Shown one piece after another: positions 51,133 to 62,824 of a stretch of 64,000 nt of DNA. Numbering within the stretch: the first letter of the stretch is position 1; each line of letters begins with the position of its first letter. Location: contig NC_053390.1 in assembly GCF_905171765.1 (NCBI RefSeq), positions 514,748,852 through 514,812,851 of the forward strand. The letters are read 5' to 3'. Under the pieces are notes generated by a model, which did not search any database, was not told the origin of the DNA, and saw only the letters and a program-made list of their open reading frames with translations. This stretch comes from Bufo bufo (taxonomy: Eukaryota; Chordata; Amphibia; Anura; Bufonidae). The translations under genes were made by a program, and so were the position numbers.

Positions 51133-53433
51133 TTGGGATTCACGGCCCCCGTTACAATCCAGGGCAAATCACTACTTAGAGACTTAACTCACCCACTTTC
51201 CCCTGAAAAAAGAAACATATGGATAGAGTGGAGAAACTCCCTAAAGACTTTATCTAACCTGCATGTTCCACGTTCTTACGCTCCTGTGCCATCCACAGAA
51301 GTAAAAACACAAAGACTTTACGTATTCTCTGACGCGTCCGTCAAAGCAATTGCCGCTGTAGCTTATCTTAAAACTATAGACAACAAAGGTCAGTGCCACA
51401 CAGGGTTTGTCATGGGCAAAGCAAAACTCGCACCACTTCTCGAACATACAATACCTAGGTTAGAACTCTGTGCCGCTGTACTAGCCGTTGAACTAGCTGA
51501 ATTAATTACGTCAGAGATAAACCTAGAGATTCGAGACGCCGAGTTTTATACAGACAGTAAAGTGGTCCTGGGCTACATTTACAACCAAACTAGACGTTTC
51601 TATGTTTACGTTAACAACCGAGTGTTAAGAATCAGGAGGTCTACTTTCCCAAAGCAATGGCACTTTGTACCTACTGATCATAACCCAGCAGACTTAGCAA
51701 CCAGGTCAGTTGCTGCCAGTCACCTTAAGGACACAGTTTGGTTCAGGGGTCCTGCTTTTCTATACAACTCAGAACATTCTTCTGCCTGGGACTCATATGA
51801 GTTGTTATATGCAGATTCTGACAAAGAAATCCGCCCCCAGGTATCTGTGCTACTTACTGTAAATTCGTACAATCAGCTCGGTAGCCACCGTTTAATCAGG
51901 TTTTCCACCTGGAAGTCACTTGTGCGAGCTATCACCTGTTTAGCACACATAGCCCGTTCCTTCAAGCATGCCCCATTTGTTATGGAATGTAACTGCAAAG
52001 GTTGGCATCATTGTAAGAATGGATACTCAGTAAGTGAGCTAGAACAATCGAAAAATCTAATTATTTGTTCCATGCAACAAGAGACATTCGCCAAGGAAAT
52101 CTACTGCATCAACAACAAAGAACCTGTGTCAAAAGACAGTGTGTTAGTGAAGCTCGATCCAGTCCTTGATGAGAATGGTCTGCTAAGAGTGGGAGGGTGG
52201 CTTAAAGAGGCCAAATTAGGGTTTAATGAGAAACATCCTATCATAATACCTGGTCATCATCATTTAGCTTCCTTGCTTGTAGAGCACTACCACAGTAAGA
52301 TAAAACACCAGGGCCGACTGTTCACCGAAGGAGCATTAAGAGCTGCTGGGCTGTGGGTCGTTGGTGCAAAAAGGTGTATTAACAAATGTATATTCAAATG
52401 TATCACTTGCCGCAAGCTACGCGGGGGTTTACAAACGCAAAAAATGGCCAATCTCCCATCCGACAGGGTTAGCATGGACCCTCCATTTACTAACGTGGGC
52501 CTTGACGTGTTTGGTCCCTGGTCCGTTATCACACGCCAAACAAGAAGTAGCCATGCTAGCTCCAAGCGATGGGCAGTCATTTTCAGTTGTATGTCAATTC
52601 GAGCCGTCCACATTGAAGTTATTGAGTGTATGGACACTTCTAGCTTCATAAATGCCCTCAGGCGCTTTATAGCAACCAGAGGTCCTGTAAAACAAATCCG
52701 CTCTGACAGAGGCACAAATTTTGTTGGAGCTGCTAATGAGCTAAAGATTCTCTCCAACTTGGATAATAACAGTGTAAAAAGATTCCTTAGTGAGCAAGGA
52801 TGCACTTGGATTTTCAATTTCCCTTATTCTTCTCACATGGGAGGAGCCTGGGAAAGAATGATTGGTATAGCCCGCAGAATCTTGAACTCTATCTTCCTAC
52901 AAGTGGGCAATGCTAGACTCTCTCATGAATGCCTTACAACCTTTATGGCCGAAGTCTCAGCCATTATCAATGCCAGACCCTTGGCTCCAATATCAAATGA
53001 CCCAGGAGATCCAATACTGCTTACACCTGCCTCTCTACTTACCCAAAAGACTGGAATAGTGAGTGCCCCTTCTGGAGAGTTCGGCACCAAAGATCTCTAC
53101 AAACGCCAATGGAGACAAGTGCAAGGCCTTGCCAATACTTTCTGGAATAGGTGGAAGAAGCAATATCTTCCCACTTTACAGACAAGAACCAAATGGCACA
53201 CAGTTAAGCCCAACCTAAGACCTGATGACATTGTTCTTGTTAAAGACTCTCAGGCTCAAAGAAATCATTGGCCTTTGGGCCTCATTACTAAAGTGTTTCC
53301 AAGTGAAGACGGACATGTCCGTAAAGTTGAGGTCAAGATTTTCAAACAAAATGAGACCAAACTGTTTACCAGACCTACTTCCGAACTAATCCTACTGTTA
53401 TCTGTTGAGGACTCTAATAGTGACATCGGCTGA
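51133..53433 (+). CDS. BEL-2 pol: RNase H and integrase
   Basis: 766 aa from an internal Met; in-phase BEL sequence actually resumes at 51067 (AINSLYDPLGFTAPV). RNase H: LYVFSDAS (Asp near 66) and FYTDSKVVLGYI (about 138). Integrase: an HHCC-type zinc region (His near 385-391, CITCRKLRG near 421), then catalytic D458 (VGLDVFGPW), D525 (RSDRGTNF) and E574 (WERMIGI). The C-terminal domain includes RPDDIVLVKDSQAQRNHWPL. It has no lesion of its own and stops 14 bp before the 3' LTR. It is cut off from the upstream polyprotein by the insertion. Confidence 0.93.
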   Translation: MGFTAPVTIQGKSLLRDLTHPLSPEKRNIWIEWRNSLKTLSNLHVPRSYAPVPSTEVKTQRLYVFSDASVKAIAAVAYLKTIDNKGQCHTGFVMGKAKLAPLLEHTIPRLELCAAVLAVELAELITSEINLEIRDAEFYTDSKVVLGYIYNQTRRFYVYVNNRVLRIRRSTFPKQWHFVPTDHNPADLATRSVAASHLKDTVWFRGPAFLYNSEHSSAWDSYELLYADSDKEIRPQVSVLLTVNSYNQLGSHRLIRFSTWKSLVRAITCLAHIARSFKHAPFVMECNCKGWHHCKNGYSVSELEQSKNLIICSMQQETFAKEIYCINNKEPVSKDSVLVKLDPVLDENGLLRVGGWLKEAKLGFNEKHPIIIPGHHHLASLLVEHYHSKIKHQGRLFTEGALRAAGLWVVGAKRCINKCIFKCITCRKLRGGLQTQKMANLPSDRVSMDPPFTNVGLDVFGPWSVITRQTRSSHASSKRWAVIFSCMSIRAVHIEVIECMDTSSFINALRRFIATRGPVKQIRSDRGTNFVGAANELKILSNLDNNSVKRFLSEQGCTWIFNFPYSSHMGGAWERMIGIARRILNSIFLQVGNARLSHECLTTFMAEVSAIINARPLAPISNDPGDPILLTPASLLTQKTGIVSAPSGEFGTKDLYKRQWRQVQGLANTFWNRWKKQYLPTLQTRTKWHTVKPNLRPDDIVLVKDSQAQRNHWPLGLITKVFPSEDGHVRKVEVKIFKQNETKLFTRPTSELILLLSVEDSNSDIG

Positions 53434-53447
53434 TGTCAAGCGGGGAG

Positions 53448-53896
53448 TGTGCTGTCTACACTATTGCATAGTCTGTTCATTTGTGTGCCTTCAGCACCAT
53501 CTAGTGACCTTTATCTGTAAGTGCATCTTTTGCCTTGTTAAGTTATGCATATTCATTAGGTCACCTGACTTCCTGCTCACAGTGCTTTCTGGGAAAGAGA
53601 CAGGCTCCTGCTTCCTTTTCTCTTCACCTCATGGAAGGAGCAGCTACTCTTTGTGTGTCTCTTGCTAAAGCATCGTCGGTAAGGGATTAATTCATGTTTT
53701 TGTGTTAGTTTTGTGTACACTGTACTGTATACTCAGTTCTTGTATGTTCATTTTCTTATAGTTTACCTTATCTACTGCCGGTTAATAAAACCACAGATTA
53801 CAGGAAGAAGTCTCATCTTATTAACTAGTAGAATGGTGATATCTGCCTGTTGAACTGCATATAGACCCCGGAGGTACATGTTGTGAGAACAGGACA
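53448..53896 (+). repeat. 3' LTR of BEL-2
   Basis: 449 bp, preceded by the purine run GCGGGGAG. AATAAA at 53784-53789. CATAT follows at 53897-53901. Confidence 0.95.
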
Positions 53897-54309
53897 CATA
53901 TAGATTCAGTGCTGTGTACTTCCAGCTTGAATGGTGTCCAGGATCTGAACCCGATGGTCCACACCACAAAAAAGTAGTGCATGCACTACTTTTTTGCAGT
54001 GCAGAGGCATGGACAGAAAGCCCATGGAAGCATGTCTCTGTTTCGCACCGCACCTTCCGGATTGCGGATCCGCACCTTCCGGATTGCGGATCCGAACCCG
54101 ACCCGATCTTCGTCCCGAACCCGAACCCCATTGAAGTCTATGGGGACCCGAACTTTTCGGCACTAAAAAGGCTGTAAAACAGCCCAGGAAAGGGCTAGAG
54201 GGCTGCAAAAGGCAGCAAAATGTAGTTAAATCCCCTGCAAACAAATGTGGATAGGAAAATGAATAAAAATAAAAATAAAATAAATAAAAATTAACCAATA
54301 TAAATTAGA

Positions 54310-54890
54310 GAGAGGTCCCATAGCAGAGAATCAGGCTTCATGTCAGCAGAGAATCAGTCTTCATGCCATAGCAGAGAATCAGGCTTCACGTCACCCAAAA
54401 CTGGAACAGTCCATTGTCAGATATTTAGGCCCATGCACCCAGGCAGAGGAGAGAGGTCCCATAGCAGAGAATCTGGCTTCATGTCAGCAGAGAATCAGTC
54501 TTCATGTCATAGCAGAGAATCAGGCTTCATGTCACCCACCACTGGAACAGGCCACTGTCAGATATTTTTAGGCCCCGGCACCCAGACAGAGGAGAGAGGT
54601 CCTATAACAGAGATTCAGGCTTCATGTCAGCAGAGAATCAGTCTTCATGTCATAGCAGAGAATCAGGCTTCATGTTACCCACCACTGGAACAGGCCACTG
54701 TCAGATATTTTTAGGCCTCGGCACCCAGACAGAGGAGAGAGGTCCCATAACAGAGATTCAGGCTTCATGTCAGCAGAGAATCAGTCTTCATGTCATAGCA
54801 GAGAATCAGGCTTCATGTCACCCACCACTGGAACAGGCCACTGTCAGATATTTTTAGGCCCCGGCACCCAGACAGAGGAGAGGTTCATTC
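54310..54890. repeat. 143-bp tandem array in hAT-2 tail
   Basis: Four units starting GAGAGGTCCCATA-type sequence at 54310, 54451, 54594 and 54737 (periods 141, 143, 143). Each unit has internal repeats of CAGAGAATCAGGCTTCATGT. Plus-strand frames over it repeat SAENQSSCHSRESGF and are artefacts. Confidence 0.93.
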
Positions 54891-57800
54891 AACTTTGGGT
54901 TGCCCCGCAATATAATGGTAAAATGAAAATAAAAATAGGATTGAATGAGGAAGTGCCCTGGAGTACAATAATATATGGTTAAGGGGAGGTAGTTAATGTC
55001 TAATCTGCACAAGGGATGGACAGGTCCTGTGGGATCCATGCCTGGTTCATTTTTATGAACGTCAGCTTGTCCACATTGGCTGTAGACAGGTGGCTGCGTT
55101 TGTCTGTAATGACGCCCCCCTGCCGTGGTGAATACACGTTCAGACAAAACTCTGGCCGCCGGGCAGGCCAGCACCTCCAAGGCATAAAAGGCTAGCTCTG
55201 GCCACGTGGACAATTTGGAGACCCAGAAGTTGAATGGGGCCGAACCATCAGTCAGTACGTGGAGGGGTGTGCACAGGTACTGTTCCACCATGTTAGTGAA
55301 ATGTTGCCTCCTGCTAACACGTTCCGTATCAGGTGGTGGTGCAGGTAGGTGTGGCGTGGTGACAAAACTTTTCCACATCTCTGAAATGCTAACCCTGCCC
55401 TCAGAGGAGCTGGCCGTGACATAGCTACGTTGGCAACCTCTTGCTCCTCCTCTGCCTTCGCCTTGGGCTTCCACTTGTTCCCCTGTGACATTTGGGAATG
55501 CTCTCAGTAGCGCGTCTACCAACGTGCGCTTGTACTCGCGCATCTTCCTATCACGCTCCAGTGCAGGAAGTAAGGTGGGCACATTGTCTTTGTACCGTGG
55601 ATCCAGCAGGGTGGCAACCCAGTACTACGCACACGTTAAAATGTGGGCAACTCTGCTGTCGTTGCGCAGGCACTGCAGCATGTAGTCGCTCATGTGTGCC
55701 AGGCTGCCCAGAGGTAAGGACAAGCTGTCCTCTGTGGGAGGCGTATTGTCATCGTCCTGCGTTTCCCCCCAGCCATGCACCAGTGATGGGCCCGAGCTGC
55801 GTTGGGTGCCACCCCGCTGTGAACATGCTTCATCCTCATCCTCCTCCACCTCCTCCTCATCCTCGTCCTCCAGTAGTGGGCCCTGTCTGGCCACATTTGT
55901 ACCTGGCCTCTGCTGTTGCAAAAAACCTCCCTCTGAGTCACTTCGAAGAGACTGGCCTGAAAGTGCTAAAAATGACCCCTGTACCTCCTTCTCCTGGGCC
56001 ACCTCCTCTTCCATCATCGCCCTAAGTGTTTTCTCAAGGAGACATAGAAGTGGTATTGTAACGCTGATAACGGCGTCATCGCCACTGGCCATGTTGGTGG
56101 AGTACTCGAAACAGCGCAACAGGGCACACAGGTCTCGCATGGAGGCCCAGTCATTGGTGGTGAAGTGGTGCTGTTCCGCAGTGCGACTGACCCGTGCGTG
56201 CTGCAGCTGAAACTCCACTATGGCCTGCTGCTGCTCGCACAGTCTGTCCAGCATGTGCAAGGTGGAGTTCCACCTGGTGGGCACGTAGCGCAGACAGGCG
56301 AACAGAGGCAGGATGTGAACGCCGGAAGCGCGAACAGACGGCCCACACTTTATGCAGGAGCTCTGACATGTCGGGTAGTTGCGAATGAACTTCTGCACCA
56401 CCAAATTCAGCACATGCGCCAGGCAAGGGATGTGCGTCAAATCAGCTAGTCCCAGAGCTGCAACGAGATTTCACCCATTATCGCACACCACCAGGCCGGG
56501 CTTGAGGCTGACCGGCAGCAACCACTCGTCGGTCTGTTGTTCTATACCCCGCTACAACTCCTGTGCGGTGTGGGGCCTGTCCCCCAAACATTTGAGTTTC
56601 AGAATGGCCTGCTGACGTTTACCCCGGGCTGTGCTGAAGTTGATGGTGAAGGTGTGTGGCTGACTGGATGAGCAGGTGGAAGAAGAGGAGGAGGAAGCTG
56701 AGTAGGAGGAGGAGGAGACAGGAGGCAAAGAATGTTGCCTTGCGATCCTTGGCGGCGGAAGGACGTGCGCCAAACAGCTCTCCGCCTGGGGCCCAGCCGC
56801 CACTACATTTACCCAGTGTGCAGTTAGGGAGATATAGCGTCCCTGGCCGTGCTTACTGGTCCACGTATCTGTGGTTAGGTGGACCTTGCCACAGATGGCG
56901 TTGCGCAGTGCACACTTGATTTTATCGGATACTTGGTTGTGCAGGGAAGGCACGGCTCTCTTGGAGAAGTAGTGCCGGCTGGGAACAACATACTGTGGGA
57001 CAGCAAGCGACATGAGCTGTTTGAAGCTGTCTGTGTCCACCAGCCTAAATGACAGCATTTCATAGGCCAGTAGTTTAGAAATGCTGGCATTCAGGGCCAG
57101 GGATCAAGGGTGACTAGGTGGGAATTTACGCTTTCTCTCAAATGTTTGTGAGATGGAGAGCTGAACGCTGCCGTGTGACATGGTTGAGATGCTTGGTGAC
57201 GCAGGTGGTGGTGTTGGTGGTACATCCCATGTTTGCTGGGCGGCAGGTGCCAACGTTCCTCCAGAGGCGGAGGAAGAGGCCGAGGCGGCGGCAGCAGCAG
57301 AAGAGGTAGCAGGGGGAGCTTGAGTGACTTCCTTGTTTTTAAGATGTTTACTCCACTGCAGTTCATGCTTTGCATGCAGGTGCCTGGTCATGCAGGTTGT
57401 GCTAAGGTTCAGAACGTTAATGCCTCGCTTCAGGCTCTGATGGCACAGCGTGCAAACCACTCGGGTCTTGTCATCAGCACATTGTTTGAAGAAGTGCCAT
57501 GCCAGGGAACTCCTTGAAGCTGCCTTTGGGGTGCTGGGTCCCAGATGGCGGCGGTCAGTAGCAGGCGGAGTCTCTTGGCGGTGGGTGTTCTGCTTTTGCC
57601 CACTGCTCCCTCTTTGTCTTTTGCTACGCTGTTGGCTCGGTCTCACCACTGCCTCTTCCTCCGAACTGTGAAAGTCAGTGGCACGACCTTCATTCCATGT
57701 GGGGTGTAGGACCTCATCGTTCCCTGAATCGTCTTCCACCCAGTCTTGATCCCTGACCTCCTCTTCAGTCTGCACACTGCAGAAAGACGCAGCAGTTGGC

Positions 57801-58354
57801 ACCTGTGTTTCGTCATCATCAGAGACGTGCTGAGGTGGTATTCCCATGTCCTCATCATCAGGAAACATAAGTGGTTGTGCATTAGTGCATTCTATCTCTT
57901 CCACCCCTGGTGAAGAGCTAGGTGGATGCCCTTGGGAAACCCTGCCAGCAGAGTCTTCAAACAGCATAAGAGACTGCTGCATAACTTGAGGCTCAGACAT
58001 TTTCCCTGATATGCATGGGGGTGATGTGACAGACTGATGGGCTTGGTTTTCATGCGCCATCTGTGCGCTTTCTGCAGAAGACTGGGTGGGAGATAATGTG
58101 AACGTGCTGGATGCACTGTCGGCCACCCAATTGACTAATGCCTGTACCTGCTCAAGCCTTACCATCCTTAGAACGGCATTGGGCCCCACCAAATATCCCT
58201 GTAAATTCTGGCGGCTACTGGGACCTGAGGTAGTTGGTACACTAGGACGTGTGGCTGTGGCAGAAAGGCCACGTCCTCTCCCAGCACCAGAGGGTCCACT
58301 AACACCACCAGGACCATGTCCGCGTCCGCGTCCCTTACTAGATGTTTTCCTCAT
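54854..58354 (-). pseudogene. hAT-2 transposase, BED finger to dimerisation domain, frameshifted
   Basis: Pieces in order: 57104-58354 (416 aa), 56552-57058, 55625-56440 and 54854-55582. The first has a GRGRG-rich N-terminus and a BED finger at about residues 278-335 (VVCTLCHQSLKRG and TRHLHAKH). The second has LTTDTWTSKHGQG (first catalytic Asp region). The third has YVPTRWNSTLHMLDRLCEQQ. The fourth has the hAT C-terminal dimerisation block, KLSTWPELAFYALEVLACPA and RVLSERVFTTAGG. At least three breaks: near 57.08, near 56.5 (VVCDNG region disrupted) and near 55.6 kb. It is related to the hAT-1 transposase at 1-2005 but with a different leader. Confidence 0.85.
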
Positions 58355-58914
58355 TGTTACCGTTCACCACAATAAGAAAAAGATTATTCGGGCCAATGTA
58401 TTGAATTCAAATTCAGGCCTTTTTTTACAGACACCTAACACTATCTGGCTATCTATTTAGGTACCGTATTACACTAATACAGGCACACCAGTAATGACAG
58501 ATTTAGCTGAATATAAATTTGAGGCCTATTATTTAGGCGCTGGGTGATAGGTATACATTTAATCACAGAATTAGACTTGGATCTGCACTGTAGCGTGTGT
58601 GTGAAGTTATTGAGAATTACCCTATCAGCACCTTCAATCTAATATACCCTTTTAGGGATAGATTTAAAGTAGGCCTGATACAGCAGAAACCACTAATTTA
58701 GAGAATTGCAAAATTGGGAATTGTATTTCAACCCAGAACAAAAACTGTGCTTTGGCGGACACTAAATAACTTGACCAGCTAAAGCAGTAATGACAGATTT
58801 GGATGAATATAAATGTGAGGCCTATTTTTTAGGCGCTGGGTGACAGGTATACGTTTAATCACAGAATTAGACTTGGATCTGCACTGTAGCGTGTGTGTGA
58901 AGTTATTGAGAATA

Positions 58915-59505
58915 ACTTCGTGACAGGCTCAGCTTGACCCTGATGTAGGATATAGCCAAAAAATAACCACACTATTGATGGTTAAATGCACTTCGTGACA
59001 GCTTGACCCTGATGTAGGATATAGCAAAAAAATAACCACACTATTGATGGTTAAATGCACTTGGGTGACAGGCTCAGCTTGCCCCTGATGTAGTATATGG
59101 CCAAAAAATAACCACACTATTGATGGTTAAATGCACTTGGGTGACAGGCTCAGCTTGCCCCTGATGTAGTATATGGCCAAAAAATAACCACACTATTGAT
59201 GGTTAAATGCACTTGGGTGACAGGCTCAGCTTGCCCCTGATGTAGTATATGGCCAAAAAATAACCACACTATTGATGGTTAAATGCACTTGATGACAGCT
59301 TGACCCTGATGTAGGATATAGCAAAAAAATAACCACACTATTGATGGTTAAATGCACTTGGGTGACAGGCTCAGCTTGCCCCTGATGTAGTATATGGCCA
59401 AAAAATAACCACACTATTGATGGTTAAATGCACTTGATGACAGCTTGACCCTGATGTAGGATATAGCAAAAAATAACCACACTATTGATGGTTAAATGTA
59501 CTTGG
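58915..59505. repeat. Tandem repeats in hAT-2 5' leader
   Basis: About eight units of 58-76 bp containing AAAAAATAACCACACTATTG, ATGGTTAAATGCACTTG and either GTGACAGGCTCAGCTTGCCC or ATGACAGCTTGACCC. Upstream, 58480-58910 holds a longer duplicated segment (GACAGATTT...TTAGGCGCTGGGTGA) about 300 bp apart. Confidence 0.9.
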
Positions 59506-60560
59506 TGGCAGCTTGTGCTGGCGCACCACAAGCCACAAAATGGCCGCCGATCACCCCAGAAAAAAGTGACTGAAAAACGCTCTGGGCAGCCTAAAAACAG
59601 TGAGCAATTGAATAGCAGAAGTTCAATGATCCACAGCTGTAGATCGATCACTGAATGAAGTCTTTTGGAGGAGTTAATCACTGCCTAATCTCGCCCTAAC
59701 GTCGCAGCTGCAACCTCTCCCTACACTTGTATCAGCAGAGTGACGTGCAGCGCTACGTGACCCAAGCTTATATAGAGGCTGGGTCACATGCTGCACTGGC
59801 CAATCACAGCCATGCCAATAGTAGGCATGGCTGTGATGGCCTCTTGGGGCAAGTAGTATGAGGCTTGCTGATTGGCTGCTTTCAAAAAGCGCCAAGAAAG
59901 CGCCGAACACCGAACCCGAACCCGGACTTTTACGAAAATGTTCGGGTTCGGGTCCGTGTCACGGACACCCCAAAATTCGATACGAACCCGAACTATACAG
60001 TTCGGGTTCGCTCATCCCTACCCATGACATATCTATCAGGTGGTACAGGACAGCCAATTGAGACATTTCAGCACATGGACACACCCCCACCCTCTAAAAA
60101 AAAAAACTGGCAGACATTTTACATTCAGTCTTTTGACAGTGTAGGGAGAGGTTGCCGTGTGGAGCAGGGTCAGGCTGTTAGGGATACAAAACGCTATCAA
60201 ATAGGGTCACAAAAGTCCTTTTAAGGACTGGTATAGGTATGCTATCGATAGGTGGGACTTACTGAGGGGTGTAATATACTTATAGAATACTTTCTAACAT
60301 AGAAAGTATATTACATAGAAACATAGAATGTGTCGGCAGATAAGAACCATTTGGCCCATCTAGTCTGCCCAATATACTGAATACTATGGATAGCCCCTGG
60401 CCCTATCTTATATGAAGGATGGCCTTATGCCTATCCCATGCATGCTTAAACTCCTTCACTGTATTTGCAGCTACCACTTCTGCAGGAAGGCTATTCCATG
60501 CATCCACTACTCTCTCAGTAAAGTAATACTTCCTTATATTACTTTTAAACCTTTGCCCCT

Positions 60561-60808
60561 CTAATTTAAACTATGTCCTCTTGTAGCAGTTTTTCTTCTT
60601 TTAAATATTCTCTCCTCTTTTACCTTGTTGATTCCCTTTATGTATTTAAAAGTTTCTATCATATCCCCTCTGTCTCGTCTTTCTTCCAAGCTATACATGT
60701 TAAGGTCCTTTAATCTTTCCTGGTAAGTTTTATCCTGCAATCCATGTACCAGTTTAGTAGCTCTTCTCTGAACTCTCTCCAAAGTATCAATATCCTTCTG
60801 GAGATATG
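60561..60808 (-). pseudogene. CR1 ORF2 C-terminal end
   Basis: Reads YLQKDIDTLERVQRRATKLV and DLNMYSLEERRDRGDMIETF, ending in RGHSLN. This is the well-conserved C-terminal segment of CR1/L2-like ORF2 proteins. Joined in phase to the RT part before the MITE inserted between Arg-Pro and Tyr codons. Confidence 0.85.
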
Positions 60809-61273
60809 GGGCCAGATTTATCATTAGCTCAAGTCAGAATAATGGAGTGAAAAAGTCGCAAAGAAATGTGCAAATGCTAAAACTGCGCACAAATTTGCTC
60901 TGCACTATGCTCGCCAGTTTTCTGAAAGTGGGCGTGTTTTATTATGTAAATGAATCTCTAGACAGATTTACTATTGGGACTATTTAAAAAGTTGCAAAAA
61001 AGTCGCAAAAAAATGTGCAATTTCACTCCAGTGAGGACCATGCTTATCTTATGAGACTTTTTAATAGAACATGCGACTTTTTCGTAAAAACGTGCAACTT
61101 TTTCATAAAGATGTTCGACTTTTGTAAAGCTGCTTACTGACGGATAAACTGCTACCGTCAAACCACATTTATTACAGTCTTAAAGGGCCGATCATAAATC
61201 TGACTTGGCTAAAACTGACTTTAGCCATATGTGAAAGTGGAGTGAGCTGTTAGAGTAATGATAAATCTGGCCC
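60809..61273. mobile_element. MITE nested in the CR1
   Basis: 465 bp with inverted ends GGGCCAGATTTATCATTA and TAATGATAAATCTGGCCC and a 3-bp duplication ATG (60806-60808 and 61274-61276). Removing one ATG copy restores the CR1 reading across the site, which confirms the boundaries. Interior has repeated AAAAAGTCGCAAA motifs. Superfamily uncertain; a 3-bp target suggests Harbinger or a relative. Confidence 0.85.
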
Positions 61274-61343
61274 ATGGTCTCCAGTACTGCGCACAATACT
61301 CCAAATGAGATCTCACTAGTGGTCTGTAGAGCGGCATGAGCAC

Positions 61344-62342
61344 CTACCTCTTTCTACTGGTAATTCCTCTCCCTATACACCCAAGCATTCTGCTAGCATT
61401 TCCTGCTGCTCTATGACATTGTCTGCCTACTTTTAAGTCTTCTGAAATAATGACCCCTAAATCCCTTTCCCCAGATACTGAGGTTAGGACTGTATTACTG
61501 ATTTTATATTCTGCTCTTGGGTTTTTACGCCCCAGGTGCATTATCTTGCACTTATCAACATTACATTTTTGTTGCCAGATTTTTGACCATTCCTCTAGTT
61601 TTCCTAAATCCTTTTCCATTTGGTGTATCTCTCCAGGAACATCAAGCCTGTTACAAATCTTTGTGTCATCAGCAAAAAGACACACCTTACCATCGAGGCC
61701 TTCTGCAATTTCGCTGATAAAGATATTAAACAATATGGGTCCCAGAACAGATCCCTGAGGTACCCCACTGGTAACAAGTCCATGGTCTGAATATACTCCA
61801 TTGACTACAACCCTCTGCTGTCTGTCCCTCAGCCACTGCCTAATCCATTCAACAATATGGGAGTCCACGCACAAAGACTGCAATTTATTGATAAGCCTTT
61901 TATGTGGGACAGTATCAAAAGCCTTACTAAGGTCCAGATAAGCGATGTCTACTGCACCTCCGCCATCTATTATTTTAGTCACCCAATCAAAAAAATCAAT
62001 AAGATTAGTTTGACATGATCTCCCTGAAGTAAACCCATGCTGTTTTTCATCTTTCAATCCATGGGATTTTAGATGTTCCACAATCCTCTCCTTAAGTATG
62101 GTTTCCATTAATTTCCCCACTATTGATGTCAGGCTTACTGGCCTATAGTTGCCCGATTCCTCCTTACTACCTTTCTTGTGAATGGGCACAACATGTGCCA
62201 ATTTCCAATCTTCTGGGACGACTCCTGTTGCCAGTGATTGGTTAAATAAATCTGTTAATGGTTTTGCTAGTTCACCACTGAGCTCTAATAGCTTTGGGTG
62301 TATCCCATCAGGCCCCTGTGACTTATTTGGATCATGCATCAA
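61344..62342 (-). pseudogene. CR1 reverse transcriptase
   Basis: 332 aa. RT blocks in order: SQGPDGIHPKLLELSGELAK, WKLAHVVPIHKKGSKEESGN, YRPVSLTSIVGKLME, LDLSKAFDTVPH, SGVPQGSVLGPILFN and the active site FADD near residue 222. The frame ends at a TAG inside SRKR*VLMPLYRP, after which CR1 sequence continues in the same frame, so this is a nonsense change, not the natural end. Confidence 0.9.
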
Positions 62343-62824
62343 AAGGTCCTTTTCCTTTATTTTCCTTTGTAAAAATTATAGTGCAATTATATTGTACAGC
62401 AGTTGTGTGCGGTTCTGCTGCGATACTGCAGCCACACAGAATGCCAAACGCTATTGGAACAAATAATTTCTACTGGTGTGATTTACCAGTTGCCCCCCAA
62501 AAAAATTGATTGAGGCAGGAGTGTTATGTACCAATAATATACTTTTACAGTATATAGTGCATTTAGGTAGTGCAGCATTTGTTTGCGGTTTTGCTGCATT
62601 ACCGCATCTACACAGAGTGACAAGCGCTATTGGAACAAATAATTTTTACTGGTGTGATATACCAGTTGCCCCCCCAAAAAAGTGATTGAAGGAGGGGTGT
62701 GATATAACTTTTCCACAAATACTGCTCTTCTATAGAGACTTTTGTCACAGGGTCATTTTGAAAATGACAGGCAGAGGTCGTAGGGGTTGTTCTGGTTCTG
62801 GCCAAGCTGCCAGTTCGGTTGATG

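Larger units (their letters stand above)
46525..53896 (+). mobile_element. BEL/Pao LTR retrotransposon (BEL-2), young, pol interrupted
   Basis: 449-bp LTRs at 46525-46973 and 53448-53896, 5-bp duplication CATAT at 46520-46524 and 53897-53901, polypurine GCGGGGAG before the 3' LTR. Gag to RT is one 1210-codon frame and RNase H-integrase a second. They would be one polyprotein but for the insertion at 50745-51066. I count six differences between the LTRs, about 1.3 percent, so it is younger than BEL-1. No envelope gene. Confidence 0.95.
53930..60020 (-). mobile_element. hAT DNA transposon (hAT-2), nearly complete, decayed
   Basis: On the minus strand: a terminus at 60020 reading TAGGGATGAGCGAACCCGAA, a leader with tandem repeats (about 58915-59505), four transposase pieces (54854-58354), a 143-bp array (54310-54890) and a terminal zone with GAACCCGAACCCC and a short palindrome (AAAGTAGTGCATGCACTACTTT near 53976). 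A matching outer terminus and 8-bp duplication on the left were not found, so that end may be eroded and its position is approximate. Confidence 0.75.
60300..62380 (-). mobile_element. CR1-type LINE, 5'-truncated
   Basis: Minus-strand order: RT domain (61344-62342), thumb and C-terminal region (60561-61343, split by a MITE), then a 3' end near 60300 with TTCTATGTTTCTATGT, short repeats of the kind that end CR1 elements. No endonuclease domain, so the copy is 5'-truncated near 62.36 kb. Confidence 0.82.
60021..62824 (+). mobile_element. 5' leader of another hAT (hAT-3), split by CR1 and cut by ERV
   Basis: 60125-60290 (GGTTGCCGTGTGGAGCAGGG onward) and 62385-62760 (two roughly 185-bp repeats with CGCTATTGGAACAAATAATT and GGTGTGATATACCAGTTGCC) look like leader DNA of a hAT of the hAT-1/hAT-2 kind. 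An ATG at 62764 opens a short Gly/Arg/Ser-rich start (TGRGRRGCSGSGQAASS), like other hAT N-termini, and is ended by the retroviral LTR. The left boundary next to hAT-2 is uncertain. Confidence 0.55.

Noticed and set aside
54340..54982. Plus-strand frames repeating SAENQSSCHSRESGF
   Set aside because: Reading of the 143-bp array in the hAT-2 tail; no gene.
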